From: Clostridiales bacterium PH28_bin88
GTDB taxonomy: Bacteria; Bacillota; PH28-bin88
Assembly (NCBI GenBank): GCA_000987045.1
Contig: LAKY01000055.1
Span: forward strand, 124,001 to 188,000
Reading direction: 5' to 3'
Length of the DNA stretch: 64,000 bases
In this document: positions 17,451-26,107 of the stretch, in pieces
How positions within the stretch are numbered: position 1 is the first letter of the stretch
How the letters are laid out: each line of letters starts with the position of its first letter
Made by a program: the position numbers and the translations under genes
Notes under the pieces: model-generated
What the model was told of the DNA's origin: nothing
Database searches by the model: none
Seen by the model: only the letters and a program-made list of their open reading frames with translations

Positions 17451-18476
17451 TTAGACGATTTTTCTCCGCAGCTTTAGATACGTGACGTAGTCAATGTATT
17501 TTTTGTGCTGAAGTTTGTGGGACAAAGCAGGGTACTTAATGGAAGCCTGGCCTTCAGTAAACCTTAAAGCCAACGCATCACTACCGCATCCAGATCCGTA
17601 AGACACTAGCATCGCCCTTTGTCCTGGCTTGGCGGCTTCCACGACGGACACCAGGCCCAGGAGAGAATTACTTGCCCCGGTGTCTCCTACCTGGGCAACC
17701 GTTTTGCTGACGGGCAGCGTTTTTTCTTCTGTAAAGCCTAACTGAAGGCCGATGCGCTGGCCCATCCTGGCATCATTTTGATGAAGGGCGAGAAAATCGT
17801 AGTCTTCGGCGGAATGGTTGAGTTTCTGCATCAGGTTCCTGGCAGCACCAACGGTGGCCCCCGTGTAAGCCCTGGACCTGGATTCATTTAGTCCCAGGTC
17901 TTTAAGGTTTTTTTCGCCGTAAGGCCGGAACCTTTCCCCCAATTGCTCTGATACAAAGGACCCGTTTCCTTCTATCTCCGCAATCAGGTCTTTCTTTCCC
18001 AGCACAAAGGCTGTAGCGGCCGCTCCCATCCCGTGCTCCAAGGTATCCTTGGGTTCCGCCATGGGAGCATCGGATACAATCACCAGTGCGTATTCCCCAA
18101 GGCTGCCAGACAACATAGAAGCAGCGGTGATCAGCGCCTCGGTACCCGCACGGCTTGATGCCCTGTGTTCGGTGCTAAAAACGTGTTTTGAGAGCCCCAG
18201 CATTGCTGCCGCTGTGCCTCCCAGGGCTTTTTCGTCATAGGGGAAGTTGGTAGAGGCCAGGCTTAGGACACTAATGGAGCCGGGATCCCCTCCCCAGGCT
18301 TCAAGAGCGTCCGCAGCCGCCTCGATGCCCATGGTGAGGGTGTCTTCATCCACATCCAGTACTGCCTTTTCTTTGACCCCTGCTGCCGCGAAGTTGCCCC
18401 AAGCCTTTACGTATTCCTCCCGGGTGATGCGATAACGCGGTACATACGCACCGTAACTAATAACTCCGACTGGCAT
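17451..18476 (-). CDS. HMG-CoA synthase-like thiolase-fold protein lacking the active-site Cys
   Basis: Thiolase-fold protein of 341 residues that resembles archaeal/bacterial HMG-CoA synthase (opening VISYGAYVPRYRI, GSGCGSDAL near the end). In the archaeal enzymes the nucleophile is the Cys of ACKAGT; here the matching segment is SSRAGT, with Ser108 where Cys is expected. The protein may therefore be a non-catalytic partner or use another chemistry. Its ATG at 18476 overlaps the thiolase stop (TAATG), after a G-rich ribosome site, and the OB-fold gene follows 13 bp on. A thiolase/HMGCS/OB-fold complex is inferred. It could also be read as a KAS III-like protein. Confidence 0.82.
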   Translation of the reverse strand: MPVGVISYGAYVPRYRITREEYVKAWGNFAAAGVKEKAVLDVDEDTLTMGIEAAADALEAWGGDPGSISVLSLASTNFPYDEKALGGTAAAMLGLSKHVFSTEHRASSRAGTEALITAASMLSGSLGEYALVIVSDAPMAEPKDTLEHGMGAAATAFVLGKKDLIAEIEGNGSFVSEQLGERFRPYGEKNLKDLGLNESRSRAYTGATVGAARNLMQKLNHSAEDYDFLALHQNDARMGQRIGLQLGFTEEKTLPVSKTVAQVGDTGASNSLLGLVSVVEAAKPGQRAMLVSYGSGCGSDALALRFTEGQASIKYPALSHKLQHKKYIDYVTYLKLRRKIV

Positions 18477-19651
18477 TACTGGCCCCCCTTCTTGTAGATG
18501 CAGACTACGGCTGTGCCGCCTGAACCACCCACGTTATGAGAAAGGGCGATCTCTGCATTTGGCACCTGGCGGGCTGGTTTATCCGCCTGTCCCCTCAACT
18601 GTTTAAATACCTCATATGCCTGGCCGATACCCGTAGCTCCCAAAGGGTGACCCTTAGACTTGAGTCCACCGCTGACGTTGACGGGTATCCTGCCGCCTAA
18701 ACCTGTCTGTCCCTCTTCGAGTATCTTGTAGCCGTGCCCCCGCGGGCAAAACCCCAGGTCTTCGTAGGCAAGGATTTCGGCAATGGTAAAGCAGTCGTGC
18801 ACCTCTGCCAGATCGATATCCTGAGGAGAAACCCCGGCCTGGCTGTAAGCCTGCCTTGCAGCCTCACTAGCTGCCAGCAATCCGGTAATGTTTTCCCGGT
18901 CCTGGATCGCCAGGTGGTCACTGGCTGCCCCGAAGCCGATTATTTCCACCGGGCTATCGGTAAATCGCCGGGCTATTCTGGCATTAACCACCAGCACTAC
19001 CGCCGCGCCGTCGGTGGTGGAACAGCAATCAAACAGGTTTAAAGGGTAAGCTACATTGGGAGCCTTGACCGCCGTCTCGATGTCAATCTCCCGGCGAAAC
19101 TGGGCCTTGGGGTTATGCACGCCATGCCGGTGGTTTTTCACCGCCACCATGGACAGGTGTTCCTTTTTCATCCCGTACTCTTCCATGTACCGCCGGGCGA
19201 TGGTGGCATAGATACCGGCAAAGGTTAACCCCGCCAACCTTTCATACTCGGTGTCTCCGGAAACCCCCAACCAGTACTTGGTCTTACCCGCCGAGACGTC
19301 TCTCATTTTTTCGATGCCTGCCGCCAGCACCACCTGGTACCGGCCGGAGGCCACTGCGTGGATAGCCTCCAACAACGCAAATCCTCCCGAAGCGCAGGCG
19401 TTTTCCACCCTGACTGCCGGGATATGGGGCAATCCCACGTACCCGGTTAAAAGGGGAGCCGCTTGGCCCAGCTGGAATCCCCCACTCCCGATCGTACCCA
19501 CATACGCGGCTTCAATAACGTCCGGGTCAAGGCCTTTGTCCACGCTCTTCAGCATCTCCTGGTAGGCCTCCAGGAACATTTCTTTGATGCTAAGGTCGGG
19601 AAAATCCCCGTACCTGGTTTGACCTGCGCCGACAATAGCAACGCCTTCCAA
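18476..19651 (-). CDS. SCP2-type thiolase
   Basis: Thiolase-family protein of 391 residues. The nucleophile is Cys86 in ENACASGG, the catalytic His is in KGHPLGATG, and HDCFT gives the middle motif; the C-terminal CxG motif of classical thiolases is replaced by NVGGSGG, as in SCP2-like and archaeal thiolases. It probably cleaves or forms a 3-oxoacyl-CoA together with the partner proteins at 17451 and 17009. The start is a TTG at 19651 with GGAGG seven bases upstream. A strong intergenic hairpin (19698-19729) separates it from the hydrolase gene upstream. Confidence 0.9.
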   Translation of the reverse strand: MEGVAIVGAGQTRYGDFPDLSIKEMFLEAYQEMLKSVDKGLDPDVIEAAYVGTIGSGGFQLGQAAPLLTGYVGLPHIPAVRVENACASGGFALLEAIHAVASGRYQVVLAAGIEKMRDVSAGKTKYWLGVSGDTEYERLAGLTFAGIYATIARRYMEEYGMKKEHLSMVAVKNHRHGVHNPKAQFRREIDIETAVKAPNVAYPLNLFDCCSTTDGAAVVLVVNARIARRFTDSPVEIIGFGAASDHLAIQDRENITGLLAASEAARQAYSQAGVSPQDIDLAEVHDCFTIAEILAYEDLGFCPRGHGYKILEEGQTGLGGRIPVNVSGGLKSKGHPLGATGIGQAYEVFKQLRGQADKPARQVPNAEIALSHNVGGSGGTAVVCIYKKGGQ

Positions 19652-19697
19652 CTCTATCCCTCCTTACGCATGGGGCTGATCTGAAACTGAATTGCTT

Positions 19698-19729
19698 GCG
19701 GGCCTACCCCCTGTTGGAGTAGGACCCGC
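19698..19729 (-). other. Strong intergenic hairpin without U-tract
   Basis: The 87-bp gap between the hydrolase and the SCP2-thiolase holds a long stem (GCGGG..CCTAC pairing with GTAGG..CCCGC) around a short loop. On the minus strand it is followed by AAGCAATTC, not by a T-run, so it is unlikely to be a simple rho-independent terminator. It may stabilise or process the operon mRNA between segments. Confidence 0.45.
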
Positions 19730-19738
19730 AGAGTAGAG

Positions 19739-20500
19739 TTACAAGTCGGCAAGATAATCCTTGATCGCAGCGTTGACGGCATCCGGTTGCTCTAGCATCA
19801 CCATATGAGCCGCTGCGTCCATCAAGACCAGCCTAGCGCGAGGAACGTTTTCTGCCAGGTAACGAGAAAACTTAACCGGGGTGGCTACATCGTCCTGACC
19901 ACAGATTACCAGAGCCGGCACAGAGATTTTGTTAAGCTGACCAGTCACATCAAAACGGTCGCAGGCCAGGAAATCAGCATATCTTACAGCCGGGTCCACC
20001 GCCAGGGCCTCCCGCACCCCGCGCTCTACCAGATGGTGAGGATCTGCCGGAGAAAACGACAGTCGCGCCCATTCCTCCCTGTACTCTCCCTTGCTGTAGC
20101 TCTCCAGCCGGGCAGGGTCAACCCGCAAGCGGGCACCGGTACTGACGAGCATCAACCCCTGCAGGTAGGACGGATAAGAAAGGGCAAAGTCCAGGACGAT
20201 GGCCCCGCCCATGGAGTGTCCAGCCAGCACGATCTCCTTAAGGCCCAGGGCGTCGACCGTTTGCTTGACCCATTCCCGGTAAAGGAAAACCTGTTCACAC
20301 GGCCGGCCGCCCGAAGCCCCGTGGCCGGGCAGGTCTAAAGCAATCGTGTAATGGTCCTTACCCAGCGCCGCTAACTGGTTGGCCCACCGGGCGCTACTTC
20401 CCGTTGCGCCGTGAACAAAAATCACTGTTTTACCGTGGCCGGGCCTGCTAACACCGGTCTCATAGTGAATACTAACACCTTTGACAATGATATTCGGCAC
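19739..20500 (-). CDS. Alpha/beta hydrolase
   Basis: Alpha/beta-fold hydrolase of about 253 residues. The oxyanion HG motif is FVHGATGSS, the nucleophile Ser is in AGHSMGGA, the acid is probably in CGQDD, and the His is in AAHMVMLEQPD. It resembles meta-cleavage-product hydrolases and thioesterase-like enzymes that split C-C, ester or thioester bonds. I use the GTG at 20500 with GAGGGGG before it; the frame opens seven codons earlier. It sits between a 3-hydroxyacyl-CoA dehydrogenase and the SCP2-thiolase in one operon, so it may release a free acid from a CoA ester or cleave a ring-opened intermediate. Confidence 0.88.
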   Translation of the reverse strand: MPNIIVKGVSIHYETGVSRPGHGKTVIFVHGATGSSARWANQLAALGKDHYTIALDLPGHGASGGRPCEQVFLYREWVKQTVDALGLKEIVLAGHSMGGAIVLDFALSYPSYLQGLMLVSTGARLRVDPARLESYSKGEYREEWARLSFSPADPHHLVERGVREALAVDPAVRYADFLACDRFDVTGQLNKISVPALVICGQDDVATPVKFSRYLAENVPRARLVLMDAAAHMVMLEQPDAVNAAIKDYLADL

Positions 20501-20527
20501 AGTTATCACCCCCTCTTGCACGAAGGG

Positions 20528-21403
20528 CTATTGCGCCTGTGTATAGTCGTAGAAGCCCTTGCCGGTCTTCCTCCCCAACTCACCCTTCTTGTACTTTTCT
20601 TCAATCACTTTTGGCGGCCGGTCTTCTTCCTGGCCGGTTTCCTGGAAGCGCTGGACCCGCACCAGGTAGGAAACGTCGATGCCAGTCAGGTCCATCAGGC
20701 GGAAGGGACCCATGGGGTAGCGCAGGGCTTTTTCCACCGCCAGGTCGATCTCTTCATGGGTGGCAATGCCCTTTTCGAGTAACGAGCAGGCTTCCCGGAC
20801 CACCGCCCCCAGGATGCGGTTGGCCACAAAGCCGGAGATCTCTTTTTTCAGGTGAATGGGGATTTTTCCCGTGCGCCTGGATAGTTCCATGATTACCTCC
20901 GCGGTTTCATCCGAGGTATGGGGTCCTTGCACCACCTCGACCAGTTCCATCACCAGCGCGGGATTAAAATAGTGCATGTTGAGCACCTTGTCCGGCCGCC
21001 GGGTGGCGTCGGCAATCTTAGAACTGACGATGGTGGAACTGTTGGTAGCCAGGATGGTGTGGGGCGGGCAGATCGTGTCCAGTTCAGCGAAAAGCTGGCG
21101 CTTGATGTCAAGTTTTTCCACCACTGCCTCGATGACCACGTCTGCGTCAGCGGCGGCGCTTTTTAAGTCAGGGAGAAACTGAAGATTTTTTTTGGCCTCT
21201 GCCGCCTTGTCGGCAGTCATTTTCCCCCTCGCCACCCGTCCTTCCAGGTATTCCTGCGCCCAGGCTTGTGCCTTTTTCAACACCTCGCCGGACACGTCTG
21301 TCAGGTTCACCTGGTACCCGTAAAGAGCGGTATTGAGGGCGATCTGCGAGCCCATGGCTCCCGCCCCTACGACACAAACTTTTTTGACATCGTCGATATG
21401 CAT
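20528..21403 (-). CDS. 3-hydroxyacyl-CoA dehydrogenase (second copy)
   Basis: NAD-dependent enzyme of 291 residues, with GAGAMGSQ at the N-terminus, MHYFNPALVMELVEVV as the catalytic His region and the C-terminal domain typical of 3-hydroxybutyryl-CoA dehydrogenases (YPMGPFRLMDLTG). It is clearly diverged from the copy at 15779. A decayed piece of a close relative survives at 45541-45674. The ATG at 21403 has a GGGAGAGG site. It lies between the CoA-transferase and the hydrolase in the thioester operon and would form a 3-oxoacyl-CoA for the thiolase downstream. Confidence 0.94.
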   Translation of the reverse strand: MHIDDVKKVCVVGAGAMGSQIALNTALYGYQVNLTDVSGEVLKKAQAWAQEYLEGRVARGKMTADKAAEAKKNLQFLPDLKSAAADADVVIEAVVEKLDIKRQLFAELDTICPPHTILATNSSTIVSSKIADATRRPDKVLNMHYFNPALVMELVEVVQGPHTSDETAEVIMELSRRTGKIPIHLKKEISGFVANRILGAVVREACSLLEKGIATHEEIDLAVEKALRYPMGPFRLMDLTGIDVSYLVRVQRFQETGQEEDRPPKVIEEKYKKGELGRKTGKGFYDYTQAQ

Positions 21404-21437
21404 GTTCGCACCTCTCCCTTTCTTGATAAATGATCCC

Positions 21438-22622
21438 TTAAATAATCCCTTCCTCTGTCAGGGCAGCCAGTTCTTCCGCCGGTATATTCAGTAACCCTGA
21501 ATATACCTCTTCGTTGTACTGGCCAAGCAGAGCAGGCGGGAACCTGACTTCCCCGGGCGTGCGGGACATTTTAACGGGGATGCCTACCAGTGGCAAACGG
21601 CCGATGACAGGGTGGTCCACCTCCACAACCATCTCCCGGGCTCTGATGTGGGGGTCGACGGCTATTTGAGCCACCGTGTTGACAGGACCGCTGGGAATGG
21701 AGGCTTGATCCAGTTCCCGCACAGCCTCCGAGACCGATCTTTCCGCCACCCAGGCGGCAATCACCCTGTCGAGTTCTTCCTCTCTCTGTTTACGTGAAGA
21801 AGCGTCGGCATACCGGGGATCGTTACCCATTTCCGGATGCCCGACCAGGTTCATTAACCGCTGGAACAGGTTATCGGCATTGGCCGAAATATAAATGTAC
21901 CCGTCCTTGGCGCGGTAGGCGTTTCCCGGGGCGGTTAAAGGACGGCTATTGCCTGCCCTCTTGGTTTCAGTTCCCTGCAGTAGGTAGATAGTGACGAAGT
22001 TTTCCAGGAAAGCAAACACCGCGTCCAGCATGGCCACGTCTACGTACTGGCCCACACCTGTCCTTTCCCGGTCAAACAGGGCAAACATGGTACCCAGGGC
22101 GCCGTAGACACCTGCCGTGATATCCGCTATCACCGGCCCCGCCTTGACGGGCGGCCCGTCGGGAAACCCGGTCTGGTCCATGATCCCGCCCATGGCTTGC
22201 ACTACCATATCCAGGGCCTGCCGGTCCTTGTACGGACCATACTGGCCGAACCCCGAGATGGAGGTCATTACCAGGCGGGGGTTAACCTGGCGCAGGTGCT
22301 CGTAGCCTATTCCCATGCGGTTGAGCAATCCGGGCCGGAAATTTTCCAGGACCACGTCGGACTGCTCGACCAGCCTCTTAAATAGCTGCCTGCCTTTCTC
22401 GGCCTGCAGGTTGAGAGTAATCGCCCGCTTGTTACGGTTGTAGGCCGTATAGTAAAGGCTCTCCCCGTGATGAAAGGGCCCGAAGTGGCGGCCCACTTCC
22501 CCGCCCGGCCGCTCAACTTTAATTACTTCCGCCCCCATGTCAGCAAACAACTGCCCGCAAAACGGCCCGGCAATGAAATGAGTCAATTCCAGAATTCTGA
22601 TGCCTTCCAGGCACATCCGCAA
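21438..22622 (-). CDS. Class III (CaiB/BaiF) CoA-transferase
   Basis: Formyl-CoA-transferase-family protein of 394 residues that moves CoA between an acyl-CoA and a carboxylic acid by an interlocked dimer. The start region (GIRILELTHFIAGPFCGQLFADMGAEVIKVE) and GNSRPLTAPGNAYRAKDG are typical; the expected catalytic Asp lies in the QALDMVVQAMGG segment. The start is a TTG at 22622 with GGGAGG eight bases upstream. It is one of three such genes here (also 45680 and 48854). Here it is co-transcribed with the ADP-forming synthetase, which suggests two ways of activating substrates. Confidence 0.92.
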   Translation of the reverse strand: MRMCLEGIRILELTHFIAGPFCGQLFADMGAEVIKVERPGGEVGRHFGPFHHGESLYYTAYNRNKRAITLNLQAEKGRQLFKRLVEQSDVVLENFRPGLLNRMGIGYEHLRQVNPRLVMTSISGFGQYGPYKDRQALDMVVQAMGGIMDQTGFPDGPPVKAGPVIADITAGVYGALGTMFALFDRERTGVGQYVDVAMLDAVFAFLENFVTIYLLQGTETKRAGNSRPLTAPGNAYRAKDGYIYISANADNLFQRLMNLVGHPEMGNDPRYADASSRKQREEELDRVIAAWVAERSVSEAVRELDQASIPSGPVNTVAQIAVDPHIRAREMVVEVDHPVIGRLPLVGIPVKMSRTPGEVRFPPALLGQYNEEVYSGLLNIPAEELAALTEEGII

Positions 22623-22726
22623 GTTGTTTTCCTCCCTCCGGTAACCCGCTCAGCTCTTATCCGTTCCTATTGACACCAGTTGCCCCTATTGAAACATGTC
22701 GGCTGTGTCTCTGTTTAAATATCAGG

Positions 22727-24865
22727 TTACTTCCGGATCAACAGCGCATCCGCTACCCTGACTCCCTGTCCCTGGGGCAATACAATCAATGGATTGATGT
22801 CCAATTCCGAAATATCTTCGCGCAGTTCTACCGCCATCCGGGAGACTTTCAGTAGGGCATCCACCAGGGCATCCCTATCCGCAGGTGGCCGCCCCCGTAC
22901 GCCTCTAAGAAGCGGGTAGCCCTTGATCTCCGCAATCATCTCTTCGGCATCCGCCTTGCTCAAGGGAGCGATCCGGCGAGATACATCTTTCAAAACCTCT
23001 ACAAAGATGCCGCCCAATCCGAACATGATGACCGGGCCAAAGGGGCTGTCATTGTTGACCCCCACGATCACCTCCGTGCCCTGTCCGACCATTTCTTGTA
23101 CCACCGCTCCCTTGATCTCTGCTGCCGGGTTGTAACTCCTGGCATTAGCCACCACCTCCTGGAAGGCTTCCTCTACCTCCTCGCGGCTGGACAGGTTCAA
23201 CCGAATGGCCCTGGCTTCAGTTTTATGCATAATCTGGGGCGATTCCACTTTCACACAAACGGGGAAGCCGATCTCTTCCGCCAGGTCGCCAGCCTCTGTT
23301 GCGGTAGTGGCCAGTCCCTCCCGGGTCACCGGAATCCCGTAGGCTTGAAGAACTTTTTTGGATTCCCGCTCGGTTAGCGCCCTGGCAGGTACCTCCCGGA
23401 GCCATCCCGGGTCCATGACGGGGGCATAAGAGGAGGTGACGGCAGTCTCATCCCGGCCTTCCATCTTGCGCAAGAATTGCCCGTACTTTACCAGGGCCGC
23501 CAGCGCTCCTGCGGTTTGGCCGGGGGTGTCGTAGCACGGCACGCCTTTGTCTTTCAATAGTTGCCGGGCCTCTGGGGCCAATCCCCTGGCGCCGCTCCAG
23601 GTTACCACCACCGGCTTCTCCGTAGAGTTCGCCACAGCGGCGATATCGGTTGCCAGTTGTAACGCCAGTTGACCTGTAGAGGTGCTGAACATTACTGTTA
23701 CCATATGAACTTTTGGGTCTGCCAACAGGATGTTCATGGTCTTTCGGAAAAGCGTAGTGTCATTAAGCACCTGCCCGGTTACATCCACCGGGTTCATGGC
23801 GCTACCGAAGGAAGGGATTATTTTCAGCAGTTCTTCTTTGGTCTCACCGTCCAGTTCGGGCAGCACCAGACCGTGGGCCTCCGCGTGGTCAGCCATCAGG
23901 ATCCCGGCTCCCCCGGAAGCGGTAACTACCGCCAGGCCGTTGCCCTCCGGTATCTTGCCAGGAACAAAGGCAATAGCCATGTTAACCAGGTCTGAAAGAT
24001 CATCGGCACGGATCACCCCGGTTTGCCGAAACAGGGCTTCATAGACAGAGTCACTTCCTGTAAGGGAGGCGGTATGGGACATAGCTGCCTTGGTACCTAC
24101 CTGAGTACGTCCCACCTTCACAATCAGGATTGGCTTCCTCTGCTGTCGCGCCCTCTCTGTTATAGCGAAAAATTCCTCTCCGTCGCGCCAGCCTTCCAGG
24201 TACACCATGATAACCCTGGTTGCCGGGTCCTCCACCATGAACCGCAGGTAGTCGGCAGTGGTGAGGTCCACCTCGTTCCCGGAACTAATCACGTATGAGA
24301 ACCCCAGTCCCGCTTCTTCCGCGAAGGTGAATAATCCGTGGCCCAAGGCTCCGCTTTGAGAGACCAATCCTACGGGGCCTTCCCGAAAGCCCCCTTTTTC
24401 GAAAATAGGGCTGAAACTGGCCACTACCCGTCCTGGCAGGTTGACGGTACCAATACAGTTAGGGCCACAAATTCGCATGCCGCTTTTCTGGGCCAGGTCG
24501 GCCAACCGCTGCTGCAATTCTCGCCCTTCCTCCCCCACTTCGGCAAAGCCGGAGGTGAAGATGACCGCGTTTTTGACCCCTTTAGCCGCACACTCTTCCA
24601 GGGAACCAAACAGGCGTTGGACAGAGACTGCCACAATAGCCATATCCACTTCATCCGGAATGTCCGCCACGCTGGGATAACACTGGTATCCGAAAATCTC
24701 GCTATACTTTGGGTTCACCGGGAAAATCTTTCCCTGGTAACCGTTGTCGGCCAGGTATTTAATAGGGCGACCGCTAACTGTTTCCAAATTACTGGAAGCG
24801 CCGATGATGGCCACGCTTCGCGGGTAAAAAAATGATTTGAGTTCCTCGGCTGTGGCTTTCACCAT
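22727..24865 (-). CDS. ADP-forming acyl-CoA synthetase (fused alpha-beta)
   Basis: Protein of 712 residues that contains the whole ADP-forming acetate-CoA ligase layout: CoA-binding Rossmann domain (about 10-130), succinyl-CoA-ligase-like domain with the presumed phosphohistidine His264 in SHTASLTG, then an ATP-grasp beta part (about 490-712, ending in ELDINPLIV). It converts an organic acid, ATP and CoA to acyl-CoA, ADP and phosphate, or makes ATP in the reverse direction. The ATG at 24865 has a GGAGGAG site. It follows a thiolase by about 30 bp. The direction cannot be told from sequence; in a fermenting or syntrophic anaerobe ATP formation is plausible. Confidence 0.93.
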   Translation of the reverse strand: MVKATAEELKSFFYPRSVAIIGASSNLETVSGRPIKYLADNGYQGKIFPVNPKYSEIFGYQCYPSVADIPDEVDMAIVAVSVQRLFGSLEECAAKGVKNAVIFTSGFAEVGEEGRELQQRLADLAQKSGMRICGPNCIGTVNLPGRVVASFSPIFEKGGFREGPVGLVSQSGALGHGLFTFAEEAGLGFSYVISSGNEVDLTTADYLRFMVEDPATRVIMVYLEGWRDGEEFFAITERARQQRKPILIVKVGRTQVGTKAAMSHTASLTGSDSVYEALFRQTGVIRADDLSDLVNMAIAFVPGKIPEGNGLAVVTASGGAGILMADHAEAHGLVLPELDGETKEELLKIIPSFGSAMNPVDVTGQVLNDTTLFRKTMNILLADPKVHMVTVMFSTSTGQLALQLATDIAAVANSTEKPVVVTWSGARGLAPEARQLLKDKGVPCYDTPGQTAGALAALVKYGQFLRKMEGRDETAVTSSYAPVMDPGWLREVPARALTERESKKVLQAYGIPVTREGLATTATEAGDLAEEIGFPVCVKVESPQIMHKTEARAIRLNLSSREEVEEAFQEVVANARSYNPAAEIKGAVVQEMVGQGTEVIVGVNNDSPFGPVIMFGLGGIFVEVLKDVSRRIAPLSKADAEEMIAEIKGYPLLRGVRGRPPADRDALVDALLKVSRMAVELREDISELDINPLIVLPQGQGVRVADALLIRK

Positions 24866-24895
24866 TATTCTCCTCCTGGTAGCGAGTTTTGAGTG

Positions 24896-26089
24896 TTACC
24901 TCTGCAGGTTTTCTACGATGGTAGCCATCCCCTGGCCTCCACCTACGCAAAGAGTGGCCAGGCCGAATCGGGACTTGCGGCGGACCATCTCGTGGAGCAG
25001 GGTAACCACCAACCGCGTCCCCGTGCTGCCCAGGGGGTGCCCCAGGGCAATAGCGCCCCCGTTGACATTGGTTCTTTCCATATCCATCCCCAGTTCCCGG
25101 ATCACCGCCAGGGCCTGGGAGGCGAAAGCCTCGTTCAGTTCGATCAGGTCGATATCCTCCATGCGCATCTTCGCCTTTTCCAGCACCCGCTTTACAGCTG
25201 GGACCGGGCCAATACCCATGATGCGTGGTGAAACACCTACCGCTGTAACCGCCACCACCCTACCCAGCGGTCTCATCCCCAGCTCATTGACCTTTTCGCC
25301 GGACATCAGTACCATAGCAGAAGCACCATCGTTACGCCCGCAGGAATTCCCCGCCGTCACCGAGCCGCCCGGCTTAAAGGCAGGCTTTAGTTTAGCCAGG
25401 GTTTCCAGGGTGGTATCGGGCCGGGGAAACTCGTCGGTGTCGAAGATGGTCACACCCTTCTTGCCCTTGATCTCCACCGGTACGATTTCATCCTTGAATT
25501 TCCCCTCTGCCATGGCCCTGGCGCACCGCTTCTGGCTCTCAAGGGCGAAGAGGTCCTGGTCTTCCCGGCTAATGTTGAACTGTTCCGCCACATTCTCCGC
25601 AGTCTGGCCCATCCCCAGGTTGGGGCCGTAGGTCTCGATGGGCTGTGCCCCCGGCCCGCCCTCCAGGTTGGAGTCCACTAACTGGAGTTCCCCGTCGCCG
25701 AAGCGGCCGTTGCGGATATAGTGGGGGGAACGGCTCATGTTCTCCGTCCCACCAACCACCACGATACCGGCATCCCCCAGCACAATCTCCTGGTAGCCGC
25801 AGTTTAAGGCCTGCATGGCCGAGGCGCAAAGGCGGTTAACGGTAAAGGCCGGCACCTCCTCCGGTATCCCTGCGGCCAGGGATGCTACCCTGGCCGGGTT
25901 AGAGGCCTCGGTGCTCTGCCGCACCTCGCCCATCACCACTTCCTGGATTTGGTCCGGCTGCAGGCCAGCCCGCCGGATTGCTTCGCGAATAACCGACGTG
26001 GCCAGATCCCTGGAGGGGACGACCCTTAAGCTCCCCCCGTATTTCCCGATGGCCGTCCTGGTAGCGCTTACGATGTAGACTTCTCTCAT
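24896..26089 (-). CDS. Acetyl-CoA C-acyltransferase (thiolase)
   Basis: Classical thiolase of 397 residues: nucleophile Cys in NRLCASAMQAL near residue 88, His in ALGHPLGSTGTR, second Cys in LCVGGGQG at the C-terminus. It performs thiolytic cleavage of 3-oxoacyl-CoA, or acetoacetyl-CoA synthesis. The ATG at 26089 (MREVYIVSATRTAIG) has GGAG eight bases upstream; the frame begins three codons earlier. It follows the 4-hydroxybutyryl-CoA dehydratase-like gene by 18 bp. It differs from the thiolase at 3386 in many positions, so it is not a recent duplicate. Confidence 0.95.
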   Translation of the reverse strand: MREVYIVSATRTAIGKYGGSLRVVPSRDLATSVIREAIRRAGLQPDQIQEVVMGEVRQSTEASNPARVASLAAGIPEEVPAFTVNRLCASAMQALNCGYQEIVLGDAGIVVVGGTENMSRSPHYIRNGRFGDGELQLVDSNLEGGPGAQPIETYGPNLGMGQTAENVAEQFNISREDQDLFALESQKRCARAMAEGKFKDEIVPVEIKGKKGVTIFDTDEFPRPDTTLETLAKLKPAFKPGGSVTAGNSCGRNDGASAMVLMSGEKVNELGMRPLGRVVAVTAVGVSPRIMGIGPVPAVKRVLEKAKMRMEDIDLIELNEAFASQALAVIRELGMDMERTNVNGGAIALGHPLGSTGTRLVVTLLHEMVRRKSRFGLATLCVGGGQGMATIVENLQR

Positions 26090-26107
26090 GCCTTCCACTC
26101 CTTGTTT

